Of a stretch of DNA of 64,000 nt, positions 55,590 to 64,000 are shown piece after piece (positions within the stretch are counted from its first letter, which is position 1; the number at the start of each line of letters is the position of its first letter). The notes under the pieces are model-generated. The model searched no databases, was not told the DNA's origin, and saw only the letters and a program-made list of their open reading frames with translations. A program made the translations under genes and the position numbers. Source of the stretch: JADGRF01 sp035274465 (GTDB taxonomy: Bacteria; Myxococcota_A; Polyangia; Polyangiales; JAFGIB01); the NCBI GenBank assembly GCA_035274465.1, contig DATEOF010000467.1, positions 1 to 64,000 on the forward strand, in the 5' to 3' direction.

Positions 55590-56630
55590 CTAGGTGGTGA
55601 TCTGTTTCAACAGATCGACCGTGCGATGGCTGTAGCCCCACTCGTTGTCGTACCAGCTGACGAGCTTGAAGAAGTTCGGGTTGAGCTCGATGCCGCTGCC
55701 CGCGTCGAAGATCGACGAGTGCGCGTCGTGAATGAAGTCCGTGGAGACGACCTCGTCAGTCGTGTAGGCGAGGATGCCCTTCAGGTACGTCTCGCTGGCG
55801 TTCTTCATCGCCGCACAGATCGCGGCATAGCTCGTGCTCTTCTCGGTCTTGACCGTGAGGTCGACCACGGAGACCGTCGGCGTCGGAACGCGGAAGGACA
55901 TGCCGGTGAGCTTGCCTTTCACTTCCGGGCAGACGAGGCCGACGGCCTTCGCCGCCCCGGTGGTCGAGGGGATGATGTTGATCGCAGCGCTGCGACCACC
56001 CTTCCAGTCCTTCTTGCTCGGTCCGTCGACCGTCTTCTGCGTCGCGGTGTAGCTGTGGATCGTGGTCATCAGGCCCTCGGCGACGCCGAAGCCTTCCTTG
56101 AGGAGCACGTGTACGACCGGCGCGAGGCAGTTCGTCGTGCAGCTGGCGTTCGAAATGATGTTGTGGGCCCTGGGGTCGTACTTGGTGTTGTTCACGCCCA
56201 TCACGATCGTGATGTCCTCGCCCTTCGCCGGCGCCGAGATGATCACCTTCTTCGCGCCCGCGTCGATGTGCCCCTTCGCCTTTGCTGCCTCGGTGAACAA
56301 CCCCGTGCTTTCGATCACGACCTCGACGCCGAGCTCCTTCCAGGGGAGTGCGGCCGGGCCTTCGCGCACGGCGAGGCACTTGATCTCGTGGCCATCGACC
56401 ACGAGCGTGTCTTCTTCGCCGACCGCTGGGCTGGACTTCTTGCTCGCGACCGTGCCGGCGTATTTGCCCTGTGTGGAGTCGTATTTCAGCAGGTACGCGA
56501 GGTTGTCGGCCGGCACGAGGTCATTGACGGCGACCACGTCGATTCCCTTGCCCAGCAGCCCCTGTTCCGCGATGGCACGAAAAACCAGACGTCCGATCCG
56601 ACCGAAACCACTGATGCCGATTCTTGTCAT
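55590..56630 (-). CDS. gapA: Glyceraldehyde-3-phosphate dehydrogenase, type I
   Basis: This 346-residue glycolytic enzyme converts glyceraldehyde-3-phosphate to 1,3-bisphosphoglycerate with NAD. It has GISGFGRIGRLVFRA at the N-terminus, the catalytic Cys in SNASCTTNCLAP, the His in TIHSYTATQ, and the end WYDNEWGYSHR. Length is usual. A good GGGAGGAAG ribosome site precedes the ATG. No pgk or tpi gene lies beside it, so it is not in a glycolytic cluster here; the truncated amylase gene follows. Confidence 0.97.
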   Translation of the reverse strand: MTRIGISGFGRIGRLVFRAIAEQGLLGKGIDVVAVNDLVPADNLAYLLKYDSTQGKYAGTVASKKSSPAVGEEDTLVVDGHEIKCLAVREGPAALPWKELGVEVVIESTGLFTEAAKAKGHIDAGAKKVIISAPAKGEDITIVMGVNNTKYDPRAHNIISNASCTTNCLAPVVHVLLKEGFGVAEGLMTTIHSYTATQKTVDGPSKKDWKGGRSAAINIIPSTTGAAKAVGLVCPEVKGKLTGMSFRVPTPTVSVVDLTVKTEKSTSYAAICAAMKNASETYLKGILAYTTDEVVSTDFIHDAHSSIFDAGSGIELNPNFFKLVSWYDNEWGYSHRTVDLLKQITT

Positions 56631-56700
56631 GACTTCCTCCCGGGTTGAGTCTGAGTTTGGGCTTCTGCTTTCTCAATCCTGAAACATCTTCCGCCCGTCG

Positions 56701-57474
56701 TCACGCCTTGCTTGGCACTTCGTAGATGAAGGCGGGCTTCATGGTGTCGATCTCCTCGACGCTGTGGAGGACGCCACGTAAACTGCGTGAACCTGAGCTT
56801 CTGCGGCGCGACGTCGATGATGGTGAAGCCGTTCTTCTCCGTCGGCTTCAATGCCTGCTCCATGGCGATCAGCTGGGAGGGAGTCGAGTCCGCCTTGCGA
56901 AAGCTGGACGGGAACCGCAGGTCCCCAGTCCGGATAGTAGAGCCTTTGCGTCTGCTCGGCGCCGAGAGTTCCGTAGCTGTCCGGCGGAAGCGTTGCGAGC
57001 GTCGCATCCAATTCGTCGTTCTCGAAGTTGTCGTGGTCGTCGGTCAAGAAGAAGGACGGTGTCGAGCGCAACGTGGTCCCGTAGAGGCCCGGGATCTGGT
57101 AGTCGCAGACAGATGTGGTCGCCGTTGGCGATCACAGCGTCCGGTCGAAATGACATGCCTCGCGCGAGCAGCCGACGGCGCGCGGTCATGTCGAGAAACC
57201 AGGTTTTACCGTCGAGCGGGGGGCCGTCGTAGCCACCCGCGCAGGTGTAGGCGAGGATTCGCAAGCGCTTTGCCGCGGCTTCGGGCGCCGGGAACGTCCG
57301 GAGCGGCCACGCATCGCAGAGTGGCGCGCCGCTGCCGTCGATGATCCGCAACTGGTACACCGTGGCGGGCTGGAGCGCTGGAACGTCGAAGCGAAAGAAG
57401 CGTCCTTGCGGGTCCGTTGGCACGCCAGCAATGTCTGTGCCGCCGATCGATCGCGTGCCATCGCTGATTGTCAC
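56701..57474 (-). pseudogene. PhoD-like metallophosphatase with several frameshifts
   Basis: Four segments in changing frames line up with one PhoD-like phosphatase. The first, from 57474, has LRILAYTCAGGYDGP and VIANGDHI. The second, near 57100-56945, has YQIPGLYGTTLRSTPSFFLTDDHDNFEND, including the metal-binding DDHD. The third has MEQALKPTEKNGFTIIDVAPQKLRFTQFTW. The fourth has VEEIDTMKPAFIYEVPSKA and a stop at 56701. There are at least three frameshifts and probably an internal deletion after NGDHI. The N-terminal signal and first domain are lost. The gene is clearly dead. Confidence 0.85.
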
Positions 57475-57753
57475 TCAAGAAATCGCGAGTCGCGCTTGGT
57501 GCGTGTTGCGTTCAGCCGCCTTGCAGCTCCTTTGCGCGCATCGTGTGATACTCGCTGCCTTCTCGGCATCGGTCGCGAGCTTCTCTGCACCCTTCCAGAG
57601 TGCTTCGCAGTGTTTGGCCATCGCGCGTCGTCTTAACGCCAGCAAAACGGGCCATCCGTGGCGAGCGGCCAGGTGCTGCCTAATGCAACGGCACGCGTCC
57701 GGGCCGGGATTACCTTGCAGTCGAAGAAACTCTCGTGACTCATGGAGGAGAAG

Positions 57754-58671
57754 ATGACGCGTTCGCTTCAAGCTCTGGTCCTTGTGTTCGCGATCACAAT
57801 GCCGGCCTGGACGGTCGCGGCGCAAAAGGGCGGAGTCGCATGGGACACCGCGAGCATCGAGCAGTTGACGGGCGGCAAGGGGTCGCTCGATAGCGCGGAG
57901 AACGTCTTCAAGGTGTCGTTGCCGCGCAATGACATTCAAGCCACCATCGGGGGAGTTCGCATCACGCCGCCGCTCGGCCTCACGGCCTGGGCGGCATTCA
58001 CGCGGGTCGGCAAGCAGACCATGGTCATGGGCGACATCGTGCTGCTCGAGAACCAGGTGAACCCGGTCATGAGCATCGCGCTGGACAACGGCCTCGAGGT
58101 GACCGCGCTACACAATCACTTTTTGGGCGACAATCCCAGGGTGATGTTCATGCACGTGGGCGGCATGGGCGAGGAGAAGGCGCTCGCCACGGCCATCGGT
58201 AAGATCTTTGGCCGGCTGAAGGATACGCAGGCCAAGGGCGAGGAGCTCAAAGCCGATATCGATCCGGCCAAGACCACGCTCGATCCCGCGAAGATCGAGG
58301 CCGCGCTGGGCGGCAGCTACAAGGGCGAGCTCGCCTCGGGGGTCTACAAGGTCGTGATCGGCCGCGAGACCAAGATGGGCAAACACGGGGTCGGCAAGGC
58401 GATGGGCGTGAATACGTGGGCAGCTTTCGCGGGCAGCGACGAGAAGGCAGTAGTGGACGGCGACTTCGCGATGCTCGAGACCGAGCTGCAAGACGTGCTC
58501 AAGGCATTGCGGGCGGGGGGCATCCAGGTGGTCGCAATCCACAATCACATGACCGGAGAATCGCCCCGCATCATGTTCTTGCACTACTGGGGTATCGGTC
58601 GCACCGAAGCGCTCGCCGGCACGCTCAAAGCTGCACTGGCCAAGACCAAACACGGCTCGGGATCGCGCTGA
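57754..58671 (+). CDS. DUF1259 (LppY/LpqO family) exported protein
   Basis: This 305-residue exported protein has a Sec signal ending near residue 23 (TVAAQ). The mature part has two internal repeats, each ending in a His-rich motif: LHNHFLGDNPRVMFMHVGG and IHNHMTGESPRIMFLHYWG. That is diagnostic of DUF1259, a family of unknown function. GGAGGAG at 57744-57750 selects ATG 57754. It starts a compact group with the two genes that follow, 14 bases to the next. Confidence 0.88.
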   Translation: MTRSLQALVLVFAITMPAWTVAAQKGGVAWDTASIEQLTGGKGSLDSAENVFKVSLPRNDIQATIGGVRITPPLGLTAWAAFTRVGKQTMVMGDIVLLENQVNPVMSIALDNGLEVTALHNHFLGDNPRVMFMHVGGMGEEKALATAIGKIFGRLKDTQAKGEELKADIDPAKTTLDPAKIEAALGGSYKGELASGVYKVVIGRETKMGKHGVGKAMGVNTWAAFAGSDEKAVVDGDFAMLETELQDVLKALRAGGIQVVAIHNHMTGESPRIMFLHYWGIGRTEALAGTLKAALAKTKHGSGSR

Positions 58672-58685
58672 GTGATGGAGAGAAG

Positions 58686-59720
58686 ATGACACCTCGGCCG
58701 AGCGCGTTGCTGCTCCTCTTGCAGTGTTGGCTCACTGCCTGCACTGCCACTGGCGCCGCGGCGTCTGCCGGGACGGCATTCACGATTCCGAATGGTGGTG
58801 CAGGCGCCGGCTTCGACGACCTGCGCTACTCGAAATCTCTCCATCGCGTCCTGGTCCCGGGTGGTCGGGCTGGCGTGCTGGCCCTGGTCGAACCCGAGAC
58901 TGGCGCGATGACAGCGATCGAGGGCTTCAGCAAGGCTCGCTCGTTCGCGGGGGGACATGATTTCGGGGTGACCTCGGTCGATGAAGGACGCGGTCTGCTC
59001 TTCGCGACCGATCGCACGACGAGGACCGTGAACGTGATCAACCCGAGTGCCCGCACCATCATCGCGTCGTTCAAGCTCGGCGCAGAGCCTGACTACGTAC
59101 GCTACGTCGAACCGACCCGGGAGCTCTGGATCAGCGAGCCCGCGGCTGAACAGCTCGAGATCGTCTCCATGTCGAACGACACGCCTCCCACACTCTCGCG
59201 TGCCGCAACCATCCATGTAGACAATGGTCCGGAGTCGCTGGTGATCGATGCGCTGCGCGGACGCGCCTATACGCACCGCTGGCAAGCCAGCACGCTGGCG
59301 ATCGATGTGAAGACGCGAGAGGTCGTCGGCGACTGGCAGAACGGCTGCCGTGGCTCGCGCGGCATCGATCTCGAGCCGGAGCACGGGTTCGTCTTCGCCG
59401 CATGTAGTGAGGGGAGGTTGTCGCTCCTGGATCCCGAGCACGACGGCAAGATTGTCTCTTCCGTGTCGGCAGGGTCCGGCTACGACGTCATGGGCTACAA
59501 CGCCAGCCTGCGACATGCTTATCTCGCAGGCGGCAAGTGTTCGTGCATGACGACAGTCGATGTGTCGAACGCGGGCGAGCTCTCGCTGCTCGGCCGAACC
59601 GCCGCCCCCAGGGACACGCACTGCGTGGTCGCAGACGACGTCGGCAGCGCATGGGTCTGTGAGCCGTCGAAGGGACAGGTTCGTAAGATCAGCGATCCAT
59701 ATCCGGCCACTCGCGAGTGA
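58686..59720 (+). CDS. Beta-propeller lipoprotein (YncE-like)
   Basis: This 344-residue lipoprotein has the lipobox LTAC near residue 19. The mature part has repeated strands with NVINPSARTIIASFKLG, LWISEPAAEQLEIV and SLLDPEHDGKIVSSV, which fit a seven-bladed YVTN/YncE-type propeller. Paired Cys (KCSC) occur near residue 280. GGAGAGAAG precedes ATG 58686. Co-transcription with the DUF1259 gene before it and the exported gene after it (one-base gap) is likely. Confidence 0.82.
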   Translation: MTPRPSALLLLLQCWLTACTATGAAASAGTAFTIPNGGAGAGFDDLRYSKSLHRVLVPGGRAGVLALVEPETGAMTAIEGFSKARSFAGGHDFGVTSVDEGRGLLFATDRTTRTVNVINPSARTIIASFKLGAEPDYVRYVEPTRELWISEPAAEQLEIVSMSNDTPPTLSRAATIHVDNGPESLVIDALRGRAYTHRWQASTLAIDVKTREVVGDWQNGCRGSRGIDLEPEHGFVFAACSEGRLSLLDPEHDGKIVSSVSAGSGYDVMGYNASLRHAYLAGGKCSCMTTVDVSNAGELSLLGRTAAPRDTHCVVADDVGSAWVCEPSKGQVRKISDPYPATRE

Positions 59721-59721
59721 T

Positions 59722-60477
59722 ATGCGAGTGCGCGAATTTACCGCCGCTGCGCTCGTCTGGCTGGTGACGGGCAGGGCGTACGCGTATCGGCCGTTCACCG
59801 CGACCGACGCCGACGTGGCGGAGGTCGGTGAATTCGAGCTCGAGCTGGGGCCGTTGCAGTTCGTGCGCGAAGACGCGCGCAGTTACCTGCAGGTTCCCGC
59901 GACCGTGCTGAACCTCGGCATCCTGCCGCGTACGGAGCTGGTCGTCGACTTCGTGGGCACCATACCTCTGCAGCCGCTGCCTGGTGAGGGCAGCTACCAG
60001 CTGCGGGACACCGATCTACTGCTGAAGATCGTCTGCGTTCGAGGCTCGCTGCAGGATGCTGGGCCGGGACCCAGCGTCGCCCTTGAAGTCGGAGTGCTGA
60101 CGCCGGAGATTCAACACGAGAAGGGCTTCGGGGCGTCCGCGAATCTGATCGTTTCGCAGCGCTGGGAGCCGTTCGCGGTGCACGTGAACAGTCAACTCGA
60201 GTTGAGCCGCAGCGAGCTCACTCCGATCTGGACCGAGTCTGTGATCGGCGAGCTACATGTCCACGAGACGTTCTGGCCCGTCGCAGAGCTGCTCTGGTCC
60301 CACGAGTTCTCCACCGGCGCGAACGAGTACTCGGCGCTCGCCGGCGTGATTTGGGGCGCGCGAGAGGGGCTCAGCCTCGACGCCGCCGCGATGGTCGCGA
60401 GCTCGAACGGCGCGTTGGCCATCGAAGGACGACTCGGATTTACCTGGGCGTTTCGGCTCTGGGAACAGCCCAGCTGA
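59722..60477 (+). CDS. Exported, likely outer-membrane barrel protein
   Basis: This 251-residue protein has a signal peptide ending near residue 21 (GRAYA). The mature part is strand-rich with alternating hydrophobic residues (GEFELELGPLQFVRED, LPRTELVVDFVG, GASANLIVSQRWEPFAVHVNSQLELSRSEL) and ends in an aromatic strand (FTWAFRLWEQPS). It resembles small transporter-type barrels. It starts one base after the propeller lipoprotein stop, so the two gene products act together. Function unknown. Confidence 0.72.
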   Translation: MRVREFTAAALVWLVTGRAYAYRPFTATDADVAEVGEFELELGPLQFVREDARSYLQVPATVLNLGILPRTELVVDFVGTIPLQPLPGEGSYQLRDTDLLLKIVCVRGSLQDAGPGPSVALEVGVLTPEIQHEKGFGASANLIVSQRWEPFAVHVNSQLELSRSELTPIWTESVIGELHVHETFWPVAELLWSHEFSTGANEYSALAGVIWGAREGLSLDAAAMVASSNGALAIEGRLGFTWAFRLWEQPS

Positions 60478-60687
60478 CGGACCGGGGTTGTGTCACGTGG
60501 CGCAAACCTGTTGTGGCTAGAAAAGGCCTCGACGTTTCGAGTGAAGAGTTTTGCAACGCTTTGCTCGGCCGTTCCTTTCAAAGGCTTTCTGAATCGCTTT
60601 GCATTCTAAAAGCCGCTCCAGGCGGTGCGTCACGTGCTGGCATTTCGACATCGTGCGTGGCACGAGCTTGCCATGGAGGAATGGGTC

Positions 60688-61722
60688 ATGGGTCGCACGC
60701 TGCACTACCGCGCGCTCGGTTTGAGCTTTGCTGTCGCTCTCGCGTGCGTCGCATGCAGAGACGGTGGCGCGACCTCGCCGGCTGGAGCTGCGGGGACTGG
60801 CACGGCCACGAGCCCCGCGACCGAGACTGCAGGAACCAGCGGAGCAGGAGCAGCAGGTACGACCAGCGCGGCCGCGGGAGCGACCTCTGGCGGCGCAGGG
60901 CGTGCGGCGACCGGCGCGGCAGGAGCGGCTACGAGTCCTGCAGCTGGCAGCGGCGCTGCCGGTACGACGGCGGCAGGTGCAGGCGGCGCGACCGAGAGTG
61001 GTGGCGACGTGACCACGGTTGCGGGCGCGGGCGCGGCAGGCTCGACGAGTGGGGCGGCTGGAGCCGCAGGAGCTGGTGCCGGCGGCGAGACGGCAGCAGC
61101 GGCTGGCAGCAGCGGTGCCGCGAGCATGCCGATGATGGATGAAGGAAAGGGCGACGGCTCCGACGTGATCACGATCGGCGACTCGTGGATGAACATATTC
61201 ACGAACGGTGGCGGGATCGAAGGCGGCCTCGATCGCCTGGGAACGAAGTATCGGCACTACGCGGTGGCTGGCACGACGTTGATCAACGGCGACATTCCAG
61301 CGCAGTACAATCGCGCGAAGACAGCGAACCCGAAGATCAAGACGATCATCATGACCGGTGGCGGTAATGACGTCATGTTCAGCAACGGGTGTGCGACCAA
61401 AGAGGCGTGCACGATGTTCGCGCAGCGCATCGCGGATGCACTCGACGAGCTGTGGACGAAGGCGGCCGCCGATGGCGTCACCGGGACGGTCTACATCAAT
61501 TACAGCCGCAATGCGGGTACGGCCCCGGAGGACACGCGGCCCGACATGCAGCCGATCCCCAAGATTTGCCTCTCGGGCAAGCTCAAGTGCTTGTCGGTCG
61601 ACACGACGGACATCATCGCGCGGACGGACCTGCTGGACGGCATCCATCCGACTCAGGCCGGCTGCGATCGGATTGCGAAGCGCGTGGCAGAGACGATGGA
61701 GAAGGGCGGCGTTCGCCGCTGA
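60688..61722 (+). CDS. SGNH/GDSL-type hydrolase lipoprotein
   Basis: This 344-residue lipoprotein has a signal ending in ACVAC (Cys about 23), then a very long linker of Ala, Gly, Thr and Ser to about residue 150. The enzyme domain follows: GDSWM in block I, TGGGND in block III, and DGIHPTQAG with Asp and His in block V. These are the SGNH hydrolase blocks. It may de-esterify lipids or polysaccharides at the surface. ATG 60688 is preceded by GGAGGA seven bases away. Confidence 0.82.
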   Translation: MGRTLHYRALGLSFAVALACVACRDGGATSPAGAAGTGTATSPATETAGTSGAGAAGTTSAAAGATSGGAGRAATGAAGAATSPAAGSGAAGTTAAGAGGATESGGDVTTVAGAGAAGSTSGAAGAAGAGAGGETAAAAGSSGAASMPMMDEGKGDGSDVITIGDSWMNIFTNGGGIEGGLDRLGTKYRHYAVAGTTLINGDIPAQYNRAKTANPKIKTIIMTGGGNDVMFSNGCATKEACTMFAQRIADALDELWTKAAADGVTGTVYINYSRNAGTAPEDTRPDMQPIPKICLSGKLKCLSVDTTDIIARTDLLDGIHPTQAGCDRIAKRVAETMEKGGVRR

Positions 61723-61737
61723 TGCGAAGCCGCGTGG

Positions 61738-62103
61738 TCAGAGGCACTCGGACCAACGCAGCAGGGCCTGCTTCTCGCTCTCGCTGAGGGACACGCCGGA
61801 GCCCGGTGGCGGCATCGCGCCGGACCTCACGAGCGCGGCCGCTTCTTCGCTTTTGTTGACGGCCGCGCTCTCGCTGTCGAAGTCGACGCCGATGGGTGCT
61901 CCGTGCCGGGCCGCCGCACTCAGCTGCGTCGAGTGACAGTTCGAGCACTTTTCGAAAGCTGTGACTTGCGCAAAGGCCGGCGCGGGATCTCCGCAGCCGA
62001 TGGCTGCAGGCTCATCGCTGCATGTGCTCGGCTCGCCATCACAGGTCTGCTCGCTCGGAACGTCGCCGCAGCCGATCAGATGCAAGAAGGCCGCGAAGAC
62101 CAA
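61738..62103 (-). CDS. Small single-haem cytochrome c lipoprotein
   Basis: This 121-residue exported protein has a lipobox-like LIGC at about residue 12 and one haem site CSNCHS at about 53-58. The end MPPPGSGVSLSESEKQALLRWSEC contains the axial Met and a final Cys. This pattern is common in myxobacterial cytochromes. The boundary shown is a TTG; the frame is open upstream (TVVLVFAAFLHLIGC) and the true start is probably earlier, but no ATG or GTG is seen. Confidence 0.7.
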   Translation of the reverse strand: MVFAAFLHLIGCGDVPSEQTCDGEPSTCSDEPAAIGCGDPAPAFAQVTAFEKCSNCHSTQLSAAARHGAPIGVDFDSESAAVNKSEEAAALVRSGAMPPPGSGVSLSESEKQALLRWSECL

Positions 62104-62196
62104 GACGACTGTCGGTGTCCGAATTTGGGGTACGGTGGGCAGGAGGCCTCTTCGACCAATGTCCGGCTCGGGCCAAATCCGTGGGTTCAGCGCACC

Positions 62197-63564
62197 TCAG
62201 GTGACCATGCCGCTGCGAGCTGCCAGCAGTTGACCGACTTGCGCAAGCAGGGCGCCGGCGCAGATCGCGGCCCAGGGCATCATCGCGTGGTGGAAGCGAA
62301 AGTCGCCGAAGAAGGCCAGCGTGATCGCCAGCACGCTGAGCAGATTGGCCAGTGGAATGCCGCACAGGCTGCGCAAGAGAAACTCCCGCTCACGCCGGAT
62401 TGCGAACACAGCCAACTCGGCTGACAGCGCGGCGGGTACCACGATCCATGCAGCGAAGCCCAGCTTCCAGCCGGTGAGGAGTGCGAGCACGCCGTGAAGC
62501 ACCGGAACAGCCGCGCGCCGGCCGGCGATGCCCAGAAACAACCCAGCCAACGCCAGCGCCCACAGCGCCGAGTAGTAGAGCTCCATCGGGCGCGCGAGCT
62601 CGTTCACGAACGCGACCCTGTCTTCCGACATGGAGCGGCTCCAACCGATGGGAGCCACGTCGTTCTCCAGCAACTTTTGCAGCTTGCGCGGCCATAGCCT
62701 GACGGTTCGCTCAGGATTCGTCCGGATGTACTCGCGCGCGGTGCTGCCGTACGCTTGGTCCGATTCGTATTCTGGTCGGCCTCCGCGCTCCACCTTGCCG
62801 TCGAAGCGGTACGCACCGTGTGCACGCGGGTTGTTGCCGATGAACAGGTTGATCCCGCCGTTGTTCGAGACTGGTACGAACGCGCCGAAGGCATTCGCGT
62901 TGCGAATCCACCAGGGCGCCAGTGCGGCGCACAGCGCTGCGCCGACTCCCACGGTCACGACGATGCGCGTGCGCCAGCTCGTCCACGGCCCCAGGAGGCC
63001 CAACCACGCAGGCAGAAGCAGGCCCAGCGGACGCGTGAGCGCAGCCAGCGCAAACCACACTCCCGCGGCCCCGACGCGGAGCGGCCAGCGGTATGCGGAG
63101 AGTCCAATGGCGAACCCCAGCATCATCCAGGTGTTGAACGACAACTCCGACAGCATGATCGACGTGTACGCGATGTCCGTCGGATAGAACGCGAACAGCA
63201 GCAGAGCGAGGTTGCCCGCCAGGCGCGATCCCGTAAGGCGTCGCGCCACGAACGCAATGCAGAAGAGAGTGGCGCCTGCGAGCACGACTTGGGCCATGCG
63301 CATGGCCGCCAGCTCCGGAGTGAACAGTCGGAACACGAGGCCGAGGAAGGCGGGGTACCCCACTGGCCAGTACGCCGTGGGCAGACCGGACACCTGATAC
63401 CCGAGGCCCTGCGCGATCTCGGTGGACCGCGCGAAGTACCACTTGCCGTCGTTCACCGGGTTCGGATCGAAGATCAGCGCCCACGCCAAGCGCAGCGCGA
63501 CGCCGATCGCCAGGGCGGCCCAACCACACGCTGCAGACGACAGAAACGGCAAGACCCGGCGCAT
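62197..63564 (-). CDS. ArnT/PMT-like membrane glycosyltransferase (GT39-type)
   Basis: This 455-residue inner-membrane protein has at least ten helices. The first periplasmic loop carries the DPNPVNDGKWYFARSTEIAQGLGY stretch, with the acidic motif of C-type glycosyltransferases using lipid-linked sugars. The GYPAFLGLVFRLF and FYPTDIAYTSIMLSELSF segments fit the PMT/ArnT fold. The C-terminal part is shorter than in ArnT (about 550). The acceptor is unknown; protein O-mannosylation or lipid decoration are options. Confidence 0.82.
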   Translation of the reverse strand: MRRVLPFLSSAACGWAALAIGVALRLAWALIFDPNPVNDGKWYFARSTEIAQGLGYQVSGLPTAYWPVGYPAFLGLVFRLFTPELAAMRMAQVVLAGATLFCIAFVARRLTGSRLAGNLALLLFAFYPTDIAYTSIMLSELSFNTWMMLGFAIGLSAYRWPLRVGAAGVWFALAALTRPLGLLLPAWLGLLGPWTSWRTRIVVTVGVGAALCAALAPWWIRNANAFGAFVPVSNNGGINLFIGNNPRAHGAYRFDGKVERGGRPEYESDQAYGSTAREYIRTNPERTVRLWPRKLQKLLENDVAPIGWSRSMSEDRVAFVNELARPMELYYSALWALALAGLFLGIAGRRAAVPVLHGVLALLTGWKLGFAAWIVVPAALSAELAVFAIRREREFLLRSLCGIPLANLLSVLAITLAFFGDFRFHHAMMPWAAICAGALLAQVGQLLAARSGMVT

Positions 63565-63618
63565 TTCGCGGCGGGAGGATAGTCCAAAAACATCGGGACC
63601 GCGGCTGCTTCTGCGAAT

Positions 63619-64000
63619 TCAGAGGGCGAGCGTGCCGCTCCACTGGAGCCCGACTTCGTGGCGACCGAGGATCGGCACGAGTCGAGCACTCGGTTCGGCG
63701 GCTTTGTCCCGCGACGGGGCTTGCTTCACGACGTCAGCTGCGGACAAGCGGTAGCCGATGATCGAGCCGATCATGATCCCTGGCACGCCGAGGATGAGTC
63801 CGCCGAACGCGCCGAGAAACGTGAAGCCGGCGCTGCCCGTGCCGCCACTGGCGTCACCCGAGATGATCACGCCGATCGGTGGACCGGCGAGCGTCAAGAC
63901 CGCGCCAAGCGATAGCTCCGGAAGGTTCACGTCGAACGTCGGTGAGTCTCCGCCCCGGTCCCTGTGTGGGTGCACAGTGGTCAGCGAAGCGTAGATGAGC
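63619..64000 (-). CDS. Membrane protein, 5' end beyond the window
   Basis: The frame is open from the right edge to the stop at 63619, about 126 codons. A GTG at 63975 could be a start, but the frame continues to the edge without a stop (LIYASLTTVHPH), so the N-terminus may lie outside. The visible part has two hydrophobic glycine-rich segments (PPIGVIISG, and FTFLGAFGGLILGVPGIMIGSIIGY) and a polar C-terminus. Family unknown. Confidence 0.55.
   Translation of the reverse strand, partial: LIYASLTTVHPHRDRGGDSPTFDVNLPELSLGAVLTLAGPPIGVIISGDASGGTGSAGFTFLGAFGGLILGVPGIMIGSIIGYRLSAADVVKQAPSRDKAAEPSARLVPILGRHEVGLQWSGTLAL

Noticed and set aside
56869..57474. The 201-codon frame as a separate intact hypothetical gene
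   Set aside because: Its C-terminal third is nonsense relative to the phosphatase family, while the correct continuation is in other frames; it is the first piece of a pseudogene.

Overview
This is a GC-rich chromosomal window that reads like a member of the Myxococcota, most likely Polyangia. The evidence is the many exported lipoproteins with long Ala/Gly/Pro linkers, a VWA lipoprotein, an Asp-rich 'DNDGDG' cysteine lipoprotein, a single-haem 'MPPP' cytochrome, a protein resembling the myxobacterial DUF2378/TIGR02265 family, and a FecR-type anti-sigma factor fused to a TPR-like tail. Genes are tightly packed, with frequent ATGA start/stop overlaps that define operons. The organism assignment is an inference from family content, not from a marker gene.

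Layout. 0-4.6 kb: an exported protein cut by the left edge, an ECF sigma / FecR-type anti-sigma / lipoprotein operon, and a BI-1 family membrane protein. 4.6-7.9 kb: a three-gene operon (double hotdog protein, cytochrome P450, SDR) that looks like a small fatty-acyl-derived metabolite or signal pathway, divergent from a TRAP-type binding protein with a perfect palindrome between them. 9.2-13.3 kb: a complete carbohydrate-type ABC importer. 13.5-21 kb: lipoproteins (one with a ferritin-like domain), an SRPBCC protein, a frameshifted AraC regulator and a full-length Lhr helicase. 21-27 kb: a glpSTPQUV-type glycerol ABC importer in the canonical gene order, including the small DUF2160 protein. 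27-31 kb: an alpha/beta hydrolase lipoprotein, an acyltransferase/glycosyltransferase pair, an unusual 162-bp palindrome with a second perfect hairpin, and a VWA lipoprotein. 31-38.6 kb: a LolCDE-like ATPase, two FtsX permeases, a LolA-like periplasmic protein and an outer-membrane barrel, divergent from a MarR regulator with AT-rich half-sites between them. 38.6-42.9 kb: zinc-ribbon and PEGA proteins, then comEC, separated by a 12-bp perfect hairpin that spans both stop codons.

43-48.7 kb holds the Fe-S cluster assembly operon iscS-iscU-iscA-hscB-hscA-fdx. It is headed by a MerR-type regulator with a CxxC-x8-CxxC tail instead of an Rrf2-type IscR, preceded by a clear promoter and a 28-bp palindrome. 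It ends at a tRNA-Arg(CCG), which is followed by a decayed tyrosine-recombinase end, so the tRNA was probably once an integration site.

48.9-57.5 kb is more mosaic: a metzincin protease with a lectin tail, a long gene-poor stretch with an IS21-like end repeat, a DUF2378-like protein, an SDR, a delta-60 repeat protein, a truncated alpha-amylase-family gene next to gapA, and a PhoD-like phosphatase broken by several frameshifts. 57.7-64 kb carries a DUF1259 / beta-propeller lipoprotein / exported protein operon, an SGNH-type lipoprotein, a small cytochrome c, an ArnT-like membrane glycosyltransferase and a membrane protein cut by the right edge.

The strongest leads for new biology are the MerR-controlled isc operon, the hotdog-P450-SDR operon with its divergent palindrome, the MarR-controlled trans-envelope system, and the large palindrome with paired start sites at 29.6-29.8 kb. 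No CRISPR array, rRNA, replication origin or intact mobile element was seen.
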